Shown here one piece after another: positions 1 to 7,526 of a stretch of DNA of 64,000 nucleotides (its first letter is position 1; the number at the start of each line of letters is the position of its first letter). The stretch is from the NCBI RefSeq assembly GCF_030410485.1, contig NZ_JAUHHC010000002.1, positions 310,001-374,000 of the forward strand, given 5' to 3'. Source of the DNA: Roseateles violae. Lineage in GTDB: Bacteria > Pseudomonadota > Gammaproteobacteria > Burkholderiales > Burkholderiaceae_C. Under the pieces are notes generated by a model that was not told the origin of the DNA, made no database searches, and saw only the letters and a program-made list of their open reading frames with translations. The position numbers and the translations under genes are program-made.

Positions 1-598
1 GCAGCGCATAACGGTGCACCGACTCGTAGCCGTCGTCGATCGTGATGACGACCGAGCGACGCGGCAGCGCCTGTCGGCCGGCGAGGAAATCGACCAGCTG
101 GGACAGGCGGATCACGTGGTAGCCGTTGCGCGCCAGCCAGTCGAGCTGGGCGGCGAAGTTCGCCGGCGTGACGCTCATCTTGCCGCCGGTGCCGCCGAAG
201 CGGTGGTAGCAGAGGATGGGCACGGTCTGGTAATGGTCGGCGTGTACGCCCAGGCGGTTCAGCGGCTGCAGCGGGATGGCCAGGGGCTGGCCGGCTTGCG
301 CGCGGGAGATGGCATTGAAGTCGCCGATCTCCCACTCGCGCTCGGCGCTGCCGAGAAAGCGCTCGGCAAGACCGCGCAGGCTGTCTTCGGGGCCCGGCAG
401 ATAAACGACGAAGCGTTCGCTCTGCCCGAGCAGTTCGCCGCTGCGCGGCGCGGGTGCTGTAGAAGGCGGCGCGGGCGGCACAGGCGCCGGCCCCGGCGGT
501 GTGCTGCAGGCGGCGAGCAGCAGCAGCGCGCCGAACAGCGCCGTCAAGCCTGGCCGGAGCTGCCGCACTGCAGAGGTCGGCTTGGCCGGCCCATCCAT
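1..598 (-). CDS. Polysaccharide deacetylase family lipoprotein (partial, 3' end outside window)
   Basis: The protein starts at ATG 598, 11 bp after the kinase gene, and runs off the left edge after about 199 residues. A lipoprotein signal ends in the lipobox LLAAC (Cys31), followed by a Pro/Ala-rich linker. Residues about 58-93 look LysM-like (PEDSLRGLAERFLG). From about 125 the NodB-type deacetylase fold begins (PILCYHRF) and the metal-site motif TIDDGYESV is visible just before the edge. The family removes acetyl groups from cell-wall or exopolysaccharide sugars, and the lipobox places it in the envelope. It is the last visible gene of the type VI run, so a role in wall remodelling for the apparatus is possible but inferred. 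The catalytic half cannot be checked. Confidence 0.8.
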   Translation of the reverse strand, partial: MDGPAKPTSAVRQLRPGLTALFGALLLLAACSTPPGPAPVPPAPPSTAPAPRSGELLGQSERFVVYLPGPEDSLRGLAERFLGSAEREWEIGDFNAISRAQAGQPLAIPLQPLNRLGVHADHYQTVPILCYHRFGGTGGKMSVTPANFAAQLDWLARNGYHVIRLSQLVDFLAGRQALPRRSVVITIDDGYESVHRYAL

Positions 599-608
599 TG
601 CGCGGGCC

Positions 609-2534
609 TCAGTCAGCGCGGTCCGACGGCTCCGCCGTCGGGATGTTCAGCGCAATGTTCGGCGGAGCAGGTGCCGGCGCTGCCTGGGCCGCGCCTTGAG
701 TCTGCTGCAGCGCCTGCGCCATGCGGTCGAAGGCCGCGAACAGCAGGCCGAACTCATCCTTGCGTGGCTCGGCGATGCGGTGATCCAGATTGCCGCGGGC
801 GATCTGGTCCAGCGCGTCGCCGATCTTCCTGATCGGGCGGGCGAAATGACCGGCCAGCAGGTACATCGCCAGCGCGACCGCCAGCACCGTCACCAGCACC
901 AGCGCCGCCATCAGGCCCCGCGAAAGCCGCGCCACTTGCTGCAGCGGCCGCTCGGGCAGCGCCAGCGCCACATGGCCCACGTTCTTGCCCTGGAAGGTGA
1001 TCGGTGCGTCGAAGCCCAGCAGCGCCTCGTCACGCTCGCTGTAGCGCGACATGCGCACCCCGTCCTCGCGGCCGGCGAGGCCCTCGGCCTGCGGCGGCTT
1101 GTACGGTTGGCCCAGCTGCGCCGGATCGGCCGCGGCGCGTACCATGCCGGCCCGATCGCTCACAACGATGCTGTGGAAGTCGCCGGTCTTCATGATCTCG
1201 GCCACTGCCGCCTCGACTGACGGCCATTCCTCCTCCAACGCCGCCACGGCGTTCTGCGCCGCGATGAAGCGCGCCAGCGCGGCGCCGTTGTCGCTGATCT
1301 GCCGCATCAGTGCCGCCTGCTGGCGCTGCGTGATCACGCCGGCCGCCACCGCCATCACGATCGCCACAATCAGCGCCATCAGCGCAGCCCAGCGCACGCG
1401 CAGCGGCACGATGCGCTGGCGATCCTTGTCGCGCGCGGCCTCGTCGATCTCGGCCAGCACGCCGGCCAGCGCCTGTGCCAGGGCCTGGCCGGTGGAAAAG
1501 CGCCGTGCCGGGTCCTTGGCCAGGCAGCGTTCGACGATGCGGCGCAGCGCCGGCGGCACGTCAGGGCGGCGCTGCTCGATCGGTGGCGGCTCCTCCTGCA
1601 CGATCTTCATCGCCACCGCCACCACGCTGTCGCCCTCGAACGGCCGCTGGCCGGTCAGCATCTGGTAGAGCAGGATGCCGGTCGAGAACAGGTCGGAGCG
1701 GCCGTCGAGCAGCCGGCCCTGGGTCTGCTCGGGCGACATGTACTGGGGCGTGCCGAGCACGTCGCCGACGCGGGTGCGTTGCTCGGCGCCGCTGCCCGGC
1801 GCCGGGTCCATGTGGGCGATGCCGAAGTCCATCACCTTGATCGTGTCGCCGCCCTTGAGCCGCGCGATATTGCCCGGCTTGATGTCGCGGTGCACGATGC
1901 CGTGGCGGTGCGCGTAGTCCAGCGCCTGCGCCAGCTGCATGCCCATCACGAGCACCTCGCGCAGCGGCAGCGCGGCATTGCGGCCCTTGCCGTCCATCAG
2001 ATCGGCCAGCGGCTCGCCCTGCAGCAGCTCCATCGCCATATACGGCCGGCCCTCGATCTCGCCGACATCGTGGACGGTGACGATATTCGGATGCGACAGC
2101 GAGCCGGCTGCGCGCGCCTCGCGCAGGAAGCGGCTGCGGTACTCCTCGTCCTCGCACAGCGAGGCATGCAGGAACTTGATCGCGACGTCGCGGCCGATGC
2201 CGGGGTCGTGCGCCTTGAACACGGTCGCCATGCCGCCGCGGCCGAGGCGCTCCTGGATCAGGTAGCGGCCGACCTGGCGGGATTCGGGGGCGTCGGGGGA
2301 GACGTGGCCGGGCAAGGTCTCGGTGACGGGGTCTCGACCCGTCATGTCTGCTTGCCGTGGCAAGGGTGTGGAGGCACTGCGTGCGGTGAGCAGCTGCGTG
2401 GCTGCCTCTGATGACGAAATCACGCGCGTTGCGTCCCCGTCCAGCGCATCAGCTGGCGGGCTGCCCGCACCGGTCGTGGCAGCAAGGCTTGCTGCTTCAT
2501 CGCTGTGCTTCGGATGGCCTTGGGCTTCTGGCAT
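609..2534 (-). CDS. Membrane Ser/Thr protein kinase with C-terminal sensor and HAMP domain (T6SS-linked, PpkA-type)
   Basis: 641 residues. A Ser/Thr-rich N-terminal extension (1-88) precedes a complete Hanks-type kinase domain: glycine loop LGRGGMATVF (97-106), catalytic Lys120 (VAIK), HRDIKPGN with Asp217, and DFG Asp236. A TM segment lies at about 378-402, a roughly 130-residue extracytoplasmic segment follows, then a second TM and a HAMP domain with the usual KxDEFGLL end. An Ala/Pro tail closes the protein. Threonine phosphorylation is an established control of some T6SSs (PpkA/PppA/Fha), so post-translational control of this apparatus is the likely role. No cognate phosphatase or FHA protein is visible here. 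The fusion of a kinase domain to a periplasmic sensor plus HAMP module is less usual than PASTA or VWA tails. Confidence 0.88.
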   Translation of the reverse strand: MPEAQGHPKHSDEAASLAATTGAGSPPADALDGDATRVISSSEAATQLLTARSASTPLPRQADMTGRDPVTETLPGHVSPDAPESRQVGRYLIQERLGRGGMATVFKAHDPGIGRDVAIKFLHASLCEDEEYRSRFLREARAAGSLSHPNIVTVHDVGEIEGRPYMAMELLQGEPLADLMDGKGRNAALPLREVLVMGMQLAQALDYAHRHGIVHRDIKPGNIARLKGGDTIKVMDFGIAHMDPAPGSGAEQRTRVGDVLGTPQYMSPEQTQGRLLDGRSDLFSTGILLYQMLTGQRPFEGDSVVAVAMKIVQEEPPPIEQRRPDVPPALRRIVERCLAKDPARRFSTGQALAQALAGVLAEIDEAARDKDRQRIVPLRVRWAALMALIVAIVMAVAAGVITQRQQAALMRQISDNGAALARFIAAQNAVAALEEEWPSVEAAVAEIMKTGDFHSIVVSDRAGMVRAAADPAQLGQPYKPPQAEGLAGREDGVRMSRYSERDEALLGFDAPITFQGKNVGHVALALPERPLQQVARLSRGLMAALVLVTVLAVALAMYLLAGHFARPIRKIGDALDQIARGNLDHRIAEPRKDEFGLLFAAFDRMAQALQQTQGAAQAAPAPAPPNIALNIPTAEPSDRAD

Positions 2535-2761
2535 GGTGGTGGAGGCCTCGACAGTTCACGTCGCAATGCTCAGCCTGCCGGACGCTGCGATCAATGAACG
2601 AAAGTCACCGTGAGGTTGGGCATCATGAGAATGAAATTGATCGATGTAGCAGCGCGCGACGTTGCGTAGGCGGCTGCGATACCCGTCCGCGCGGCACCAT
2701 GGATGGTTGGCAGCGCGAAGCGCGCCTTTTGACGTTGGGATCGCGGATCAATGCCAGAAAG

Positions 2762-2935
2762 TCATCTGGCGTGCCAGTGCAGCCAGGATGCCATCACGCC
2801 GAAGATGAGGCCGAGCAACAGCCAAGTTCGGCCCTGTGGCGACACCGCGCCGGCACGCAAGGACCGGACGGCGCCCAGCAGCAGGAACACCGCACCGAGC
2901 ACGGCGAACAGCAGGCGGGGCTCGAAGGCCGGCAT
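2762..2935 (-). CDS. 57-aa two-TM membrane peptide in the T6SS operon
   Basis: ATG 2935 lies 8 bp after the stop of the propeller-like gene, giving a 57-residue product. It is almost entirely two hydrophobic helices (about 7-23 and 38-53) joined by a short basic loop (RSLRAGAVSPQGR) and ends HWHAR. No family is recognised. A longer same-frame reading from 3019 would run into the upstream gene and adds only Arg-rich sequence, so the short form is preferred. The position directly after a nuclease toxin and its putative partner allows an accessory-immunity or anchoring role, but this is speculation. Confidence 0.55.
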   Translation of the reverse strand: MPAFEPRLLFAVLGAVFLLLGAVRSLRAGAVSPQGRTWLLLGLIFGVMASWLHWHAR

Positions 2936-2943
2936 GCAGCTTC

Positions 2944-3861
2944 TCAGTTCTCCGGGCAGACGTGACGTGTCCACGCCTTCCCGTCGAAGCTGAACACGTC
3001 GTCGCCGCCGACGCACCACAGCTTGTCGTCCGACGCGGCCAGCGCCATCGCATCGAGCTTGCCTTCGGAGGGCGTGGGCAGCTTCTGCACCGCGGCCCCG
3101 TTGATGGCGAGCACACTGCTACCGGCGGCTACATGGATGAGGCCCTTGAACTGCGCCATGTCCCACATGCTGATCTTTCCGAGCTTGCCGCGGGCCAAGT
3201 CGGTCCACGTGCCATCCGCTTCGAGCGCGAGCAGCGTACCGTTCGCGCCGCAGAAATAGGTCCGCCCGTCGCTCGCACAGAGCACGCAGTTCAGCGGGAA
3301 GTTGGTCGGCGAATCGAGCTCGCGCCACTTTTTCCCGTCCCAGTGCCAGATCTCGCCTTCGAAGCCGCACGTGTAGACGTCGTTGGTCGAGAAGCCCGAG
3401 ATCGACAGCAGCAACCGCTTCACGTCGTCGCCATCGAAGGGAATGCGCAAACCGCGATCGATCGCCTTCCATGTACCGCCATTGAGTCGGTAGACCTGCC
3501 CTTGCGCGCCGCAGGCATAGACTTCGTCACCGACGACGGCTAGGTCTTCCAGGTAGCCTGCTTCCGTTGGCTTGATCGGGATGTCGATCGGCGAACCGCC
3601 TGAAGGGTACTCGCGGTACAGGCCGTCGCGCCCCAGTATGCACAGCCGGCGCTTCTCACCGGTCGGCGTGCGCAGCACCATTGCGTAGATCACCTCGCGG
3701 ATATCGAACAGGAAGCCCCAGGCACCCTGATTTATCAGCATGAATCGTGTGCCGATCGGGTCTGAGTCCTCGCTTTGGAGGTGGCCGCCCAATGCGGCCA
3801 TATCGCCAGGGTAGGCGCAGACCGTCGTGAAGTACAGCGCTGTCGCTTTCCTGTAAGCCAT
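2944..3861 (-). CDS. Beta-propeller-like protein, candidate immunity or chaperone for the adjacent nuclease effector
   Basis: 305 residues from ATG 3861, chosen because AGGAG lies 8 bp upstream; the longer in-frame start at 3924 lies inside the toxin gene. From about residue 110 the sequence repeats a blade-like unit: an acidic or small turn, 'VYxCGxxGxVYxxxG', then 'W..I/L'. At least four to five copies can be read (VYACGAQGQVYRLNGGTW, VYTCGFEGEIWHWDGKKW, TYFCGANGTLLALE, LWCVGGDDVFSFDGKAW). This fits a propeller with tryptophan-ended blades. It has no signal peptide. Sitting 17 bp after the nuclease toxin gene is the usual place for a T6SS immunity gene, which is the basis of the inference; direct evidence is absent. 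Confidence 0.65.
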   Translation of the reverse strand: MAYRKATALYFTTVCAYPGDMAALGGHLQSEDSDPIGTRFMLINQGAWGFLFDIREVIYAMVLRTPTGEKRRLCILGRDGLYREYPSGGSPIDIPIKPTEAGYLEDLAVVGDEVYACGAQGQVYRLNGGTWKAIDRGLRIPFDGDDVKRLLLSISGFSTNDVYTCGFEGEIWHWDGKKWRELDSPTNFPLNCVLCASDGRTYFCGANGTLLALEADGTWTDLARGKLGKISMWDMAQFKGLIHVAAGSSVLAINGAAVQKLPTPSEGKLDAMALAASDDKLWCVGGDDVFSFDGKAWTRHVCPEN

Positions 3862-3878
3862 CGTGCTTTTTCTCCTAG

Positions 3879-4397
3879 TCAAGGTACGGGAACCTGCCCG
3901 GCGCTGGCCTGCACGGCCGGCCACAGCTCATTCACCTTGCCGGGCGCGCCTGAGGCGGTGACCCCGCTGTTGTCCTTCAGGCCGGGACCGTCGGGCTGGG
4001 CCTTCTTGTAGTACTCGTCGAGCTGCGCCTTCACGCACTCGAGCTCCTTTTTCGTCAGCTTCTTCGGCGGCGTTCGCCCGCCGCCCGCTGATTTTGCCGC
4101 GGCGTCGCGCGCCTTCGCATAGGTGAACTTCTTCGGTTTCTGGTGGTACCGCTCCACTGGGTCGAAGATGCGGTGGCAGCCGCGGTGGCTGCCCGTGTGC
4201 TGGTTCTTGCCCTGGACGCAGATGCACGGCGCTTTGCCGTGGCTGTAGCCGGGCATGCCGGTGGTGCAGCGGTCGGGGATGAGGTGGTGCGGTGTTTGGG
4301 TGCCCGGACAGCCGGGGCTGTACGGTACGAGCTGAAGCTGGACGTCGACGCCCTTGCACTTGAGCTGTGTCGTCTTCTGCTTTCCGAAGTGCATCAT
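3879..4397 (-). CDS. HNH/Endo VII-type nuclease toxin (T6SS effector)
   Basis: 172 residues from ATG 4397; the ATGA overlap with the DUF4150 stop makes this the natural start. The product carries TPHHLIPDRC near residue 40, then CPGYSHGKAPCICV-like cysteines, an HTGSHRGCH segment, FDPVE and a Lys-rich helical tail ending in CVKAQLDEYY. This is the layout of small HHxxP nucleases of the HNH/Endo VII superfamily that follow DUF4150 proteins in type VI loci. The paired histidines and downstream His/Cys would hold the metal and catalyse phosphodiester cleavage. Delivery would use the DUF4150 tip encoded just upstream. The exact Pfam toxin class (GHH-type) is inferred from memory of the motif. Confidence 0.72.
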   Translation of the reverse strand: MMHFGKQKTTQLKCKGVDVQLQLVPYSPGCPGTQTPHHLIPDRCTTGMPGYSHGKAPCICVQGKNQHTGSHRGCHRIFDPVERYHQKPKKFTYAKARDAAAKSAGGGRTPPKKLTKKELECVKAQLDEYYKKAQPDGPGLKDNSGVTASGAPGKVNELWPAVQASAGQVPVP

Positions 4398-4810
4398 GGC
4401 GGCGTATTGCCAGGTTTCGGCGACATGTGGTTGTGAGTCGTCATGTCCATGTGACGCACGACGTTGGCGCCCTCGATCTTCACGTCCATGGACCAGCTGA
4501 CGAAGTAACACTTGCCCTGTATGTTGTGCGAGACGACACCCATGCCCTGCGCCTTCGTGGCGGCCTCGTCGCCCATGCTTTCCTTGAAGTACGACTTGTC
4601 GCGCAACATGGCCTCCTGTCCGCCGATCTTCACCGACGACGATCCGTCGCTCGTGTTTGAGGCCATACCGGTGTTCGGATAGGGAATCGGCAGCGGCCCG
4701 GCGGGCGGCGGCGGCGGCGTTAGGCACACGTCGGGAAAGGCGCAGGGCGACTTACTGTCTGCCGCCTTGCAGGAAATTTCGCGTCCGTTGGCGAAGACGT
4801 TGTTAGCCAT
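4394..4810 (-). CDS. DUF4150 PAAR-like tip protein
   Basis: 138 residues. The start MANNVFANGREISCKAA and the run FPDVCLTPPPPP are the hallmark of DUF4150, a PAAR-like fold that sharpens the VgrG spike and carries effectors. The rest is a compact small-residue domain with SSSVKIGGQEAMLRDKSYFKES and ends MTTHNHMSPKPGN. The start at 4810 overlaps the upstream gene stop by 8 bp and the end overlaps the nuclease start (ATGA). It would cap the VgrG trimer and present the separately encoded nuclease, in contrast to the fused PAAR-toxin layout of many other systems. Confidence 0.9.
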   Translation of the reverse strand: MANNVFANGREISCKAADSKSPCAFPDVCLTPPPPPAGPLPIPYPNTGMASNTSDGSSSVKIGGQEAMLRDKSYFKESMGDEAATKAQGMGVVSHNIQGKCYFVSWSMDVKIEGANVVRHMDMTTHNHMSPKPGNTPP

Positions 4811-5837
4811 GGCGCGGCGCGGTACTTTGTAGGACCAGCGCGACGCGGCTGCCGGCGTCTTCGCTGAGATGGACCAAGACGTTCGGCCCCGGCGCGTAGC
4901 GCTTGCGTACCGCTGCGAGTGCGACACCCAGCACGATCGGCCCGATCGCGGCGCCCACTTGGCCGACGCAGTCGGCCGGATGCCACAACGGCAGTTCCTT
5001 GTTGGTCGCCTTGACAATGCGGCTGAGCGCGAGCGCCGCCTCGCGGAAGTAGTAGTGCTCGCCCGACAAGTCGGTCAGGCGTAGGTCGATGGCGCCCGGC
5101 TCGATCGTCGCGTCCGTGAGAGCTGAGCGGATGGCCGCGACGAGCCCGTCCGCGCGCAGCGGCTCGTCCGAGACGATCGTTGCCGATTCCGACGCTTGCG
5201 CGATGGCGCTACAAACGAGCACGGTACCCGCGCCTGGGCGCGACAGCATCACCGCGGCGGCGGCCTCGCCGGGGATAAATCCGTTGAGGTTGTCGCCCGC
5301 CAGCAGGCGGTCGGCATCCTCGAGCGACGACAAGGTGTCCCGCGTCACGAGGCTGTCGCCGGCGACGATGAGCACGCGGTCGACCCCACCGTCGTAGAGC
5401 ATGTGGTGCGCGTGCACGAGAGCCAGCCCGAGGCCTGTGCGGCCGCCGGCGATGACCGCCGAGTGGTTCTCGTCGAACCGGATGCCGAGGCGCTCGCTTA
5501 GCCCGGAAACCGCCTGTTCCGCGAGATCGGCGAACGGGCCGCCCTGATCGGGATCGGCTACGCAACAGACGATAGGCACGCCGCGGGTCATCGGTGCGCC
5601 GACTAGGCACTCGTGCGCTGCGCTCGCCATCATCGCGAGCAGCTTCGGTACGCCGCGCCACGGACGCGCGAGCTGCACCTGCGCCGCACGTATCAGCTCG
5701 CCGTTGCCGTCGGTAAACTGAGTCTCGGTGACCCCCTGCACGCCGGCGCGAATCGCGGCGCAGGTGGCGGCGGCGCTCATGCCGACACTGGTCACCATGC
5801 CAGAGCCCTCGATAGCTAGTGGTGCCCGGTGCATCAC
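4803..5837 (-). CDS. Beta-ketoacyl-synthase-like (thiolase fold) protein of the T6SS effector module, active-site Cys absent
   Basis: 344 residues. The N-terminus VTSVGMSAAATCAAIRAG matches the start of beta-ketoacyl synthases, and the helix LGLALVHAHHMLYDGGVDRVLIVAGDS matches the segment after the nucleophile elbow. Where synthases have DTACSS this protein reads VIAGGRTG, so no cysteine is present at the nucleophile position. The later histidine motifs are also unclear (GEHYYF; CVGQVGAAIG). I infer a catalytically dead fold used for protein binding. It sits between DUF2169 and DUF4150 with overlapping codons, an arrangement recurrent in T6SS effector modules. It should not be read as a fatty-acid enzyme. 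Confidence 0.75.
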   Translation of the reverse strand: MMHRAPLAIEGSGMVTSVGMSAAATCAAIRAGVQGVTETQFTDGNGELIRAAQVQLARPWRGVPKLLAMMASAAHECLVGAPMTRGVPIVCCVADPDQGGPFADLAEQAVSGLSERLGIRFDENHSAVIAGGRTGLGLALVHAHHMLYDGGVDRVLIVAGDSLVTRDTLSSLEDADRLLAGDNLNGFIPGEAAAAVMLSRPGAGTVLVCSAIAQASESATIVSDEPLRADGLVAAIRSALTDATIEPGAIDLRLTDLSGEHYYFREAALALSRIVKATNKELPLWHPADCVGQVGAAIGPIVLGVALAAVRKRYAPGPNVLVHLSEDAGSRVALVLQSTAPRHG

Positions 5838-6931
5838 GCCTGCGCCGCGGCCGGCATCGGCAACACGCGAATGGGCACGGGGAAGGGCAAGCCGTCCTGC
5901 TCACGCCACCACACGGGTCCCTTGCGGCCGACCATCACCTGCGAAATCTCGAACAGGCTGCGCTTGAGCGGCCGTGTCATCCGCCAGGTCATCGTGAAGC
6001 GTTCCTGGTCGGGTTCGATGACGATGGTGTCGAGCGTGCCAACGTGGTCCTCGCGCTCACCGCGAACGGGGAACACGTGTACCGGTGCCTCGAAACGCGG
6101 CAGCACGAATCGGCGCAAGCCGTCCTCGGTAAGGTTGGTCAGGGTGACTGTCATGTCGGCGCGCGACAGCGGCACCTGCTGATCCGCGGGCGCGAACTGG
6201 AAGTAGCGGATGTCGAAGTCCGCTGGCAGGAAAGGGAACACCTCGTCGCGCCAATGCTGGTCGTAGGTGCCGGCGAACGCCACGCGCTGCGGCCAGCCAC
6301 GTCCGATCGGACCGAACGCCATCGGCTCGTACCTGCCGGCCGGCCAGTTCACCGGTACCCCTGTCTGCTCCGTGTTGGGCAGCGGCTTGCCGTCGAGGTA
6401 CGCATTCTTCAGATGCTTGAAGTATCCGCGTCCGACCGGGTTCGGCAGATACACGCTCGGCGGCAAGCCCTCTTCATCCGGCGTGTCCGTGCCGCCGAAC
6501 GCGACGTCGTAGCCGATTGTCAGTCTCGTGAACGGCTGCGGCGACGATGGGCGGATGCCCGTGACGCCAGCCTGCCAGACACGATTGCCGACCGCCTCGA
6601 AGCTCTTGCTCATCGGACCGACGCTGAGCCCTACCCGTGCGCGCGTGACAGCGCGGCCGCCGGGGGCGTAGGCGCTGCCGATCAACAGGACGTCGCATGA
6701 GGCCTTGCGGTATGCGAAGTCGGATTCGTAGCGCGGCGCGCTCGTGCCGGGGTTGCCGGAGAAGATGTCGGCGATCGTGAGCGGCACCTGCTCGGCGTGC
6801 AGCTTCACTTCCTCATTGCCACGCGGAAGCGCGAAGGTGCCTTTTATGACGACAACCAGCAACTCGCGCCCGCTCGGCTCCAGGCCCACGGTGCAGTCGG
6901 CGGCCATCCGGGTGGCGTTGATGAGTTCCAC
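5834..6931 (-). CDS. DUF2169 family T6SS adaptor protein
   Basis: About 365 residues. The N-terminus VELINATRMAADCTVGLEP and the phrase ELLVVVIKGTF are the DUF2169 signature; other family landmarks are YDVAFGG, NPVGRGY, FGPIGRGWPQR and the Trp/Arg-rich C-terminus (MTWRMTRPL). I chose GTG 6931 because family members start at the ELINAT segment; a TTG at 6955 would add eight residues. The stop overlaps the next gene (ATGA). DUF2169 proteins occur with DUF4150 or PAAR effectors and VgrG and are thought to act as loading adaptors. Neighbours on both sides agree with this. Confidence 0.88.
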   Translation of the reverse strand: MELINATRMAADCTVGLEPSGRELLVVVIKGTFALPRGNEEVKLHAEQVPLTIADIFSGNPGTSAPRYESDFAYRKASCDVLLIGSAYAPGGRAVTRARVGLSVGPMSKSFEAVGNRVWQAGVTGIRPSSPQPFTRLTIGYDVAFGGTDTPDEEGLPPSVYLPNPVGRGYFKHLKNAYLDGKPLPNTEQTGVPVNWPAGRYEPMAFGPIGRGWPQRVAFAGTYDQHWRDEVFPFLPADFDIRYFQFAPADQQVPLSRADMTVTLTNLTEDGLRRFVLPRFEAPVHVFPVRGEREDHVGTLDTIVIEPDQERFTMTWRMTRPLKRSLFEISQVMVGRKGPVWWREQDGLPFPVPIRVLPMPAAAQA

Positions 6932-6957
6932 GGTGCGGGACGACGGCCGGCACAAGC

Positions 6958-7515
6958 TCAGTTGAGCTGCACCGAGCCCCCCATCAGCTTGTTGACACCC
7001 GTCGAGCGGCTCAGCACGTAGGTCCCCTGGATCAGCACCTTGCCGAAGGTCGTCAGCGTGATGCTGGCCTTCCCGCAGCGCAGGACCAGTTCGCGCTGCG
7101 CGCTTACCGTCAGGCGTTCGCCATCGACATCAACGACCGCGAGGCCGCCGTCGTTGGTCAACGTCTCGGCCGATGCCTCCTGGATCAAGCCCATCACGAT
7201 CGGCGAGCGCGCGTCGCCGCACTCGAACATCAGCACCACCGATCGTCCGATTTGCGGTCCTCGCAGCGGCACGACCGACCGGGCGCGCACTGCGTTGGTG
7301 TCCGACTGGCCGGGATAGGTAACGAGCGGCGCACCACTCTCGTCGAGGATCGCCACCAACTCGCCGACGACAATCCCCGGCAACCCGTGCTGTCCCGGCG
7401 GGGCGCAGGGCATGGACAACAGCGGGCCGAGCACGTCCTTGCTGTCGGTTGGCACCCGTGCCGCTTCGATCGTCGCTTGCGAAGGTTGCTCGCCGAGACC
7501 GTTCCTGCCGCCCAT
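6958..7515 (-). CDS. DUF6484 domain protein, T6SS effector module
   Basis: 185 residues from ATG 7515, preferred for GGAGG five bases upstream; ATG 7527 (four residues longer) overlaps the vgrG stop. The central region GIVVGELVAILDESGAPLVTYPGQ followed by RARSVVPL and VVLMFECGDARSPIVMGLI matches the DUF6484 pattern. The C-terminal 60 residues are beta-rich, with QRELVLRCGKASITLTTFGKVLIQGTYV resembling the beta-prism end of VgrG. It may be an accessory tip or effector-docking protein. The function is not established; the assignment rests on the motif and on its place between vgrG and DUF2169. Confidence 0.78.
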   Translation of the reverse strand: MGGRNGLGEQPSQATIEAARVPTDSKDVLGPLLSMPCAPPGQHGLPGIVVGELVAILDESGAPLVTYPGQSDTNAVRARSVVPLRGPQIGRSVVLMFECGDARSPIVMGLIQEASAETLTNDGGLAVVDVDGERLTVSAQRELVLRCGKASITLTTFGKVLIQGTYVLSRSTGVNKLMGGSVQLN

Positions 7516-7526
7516 GCTGGCCTCCA

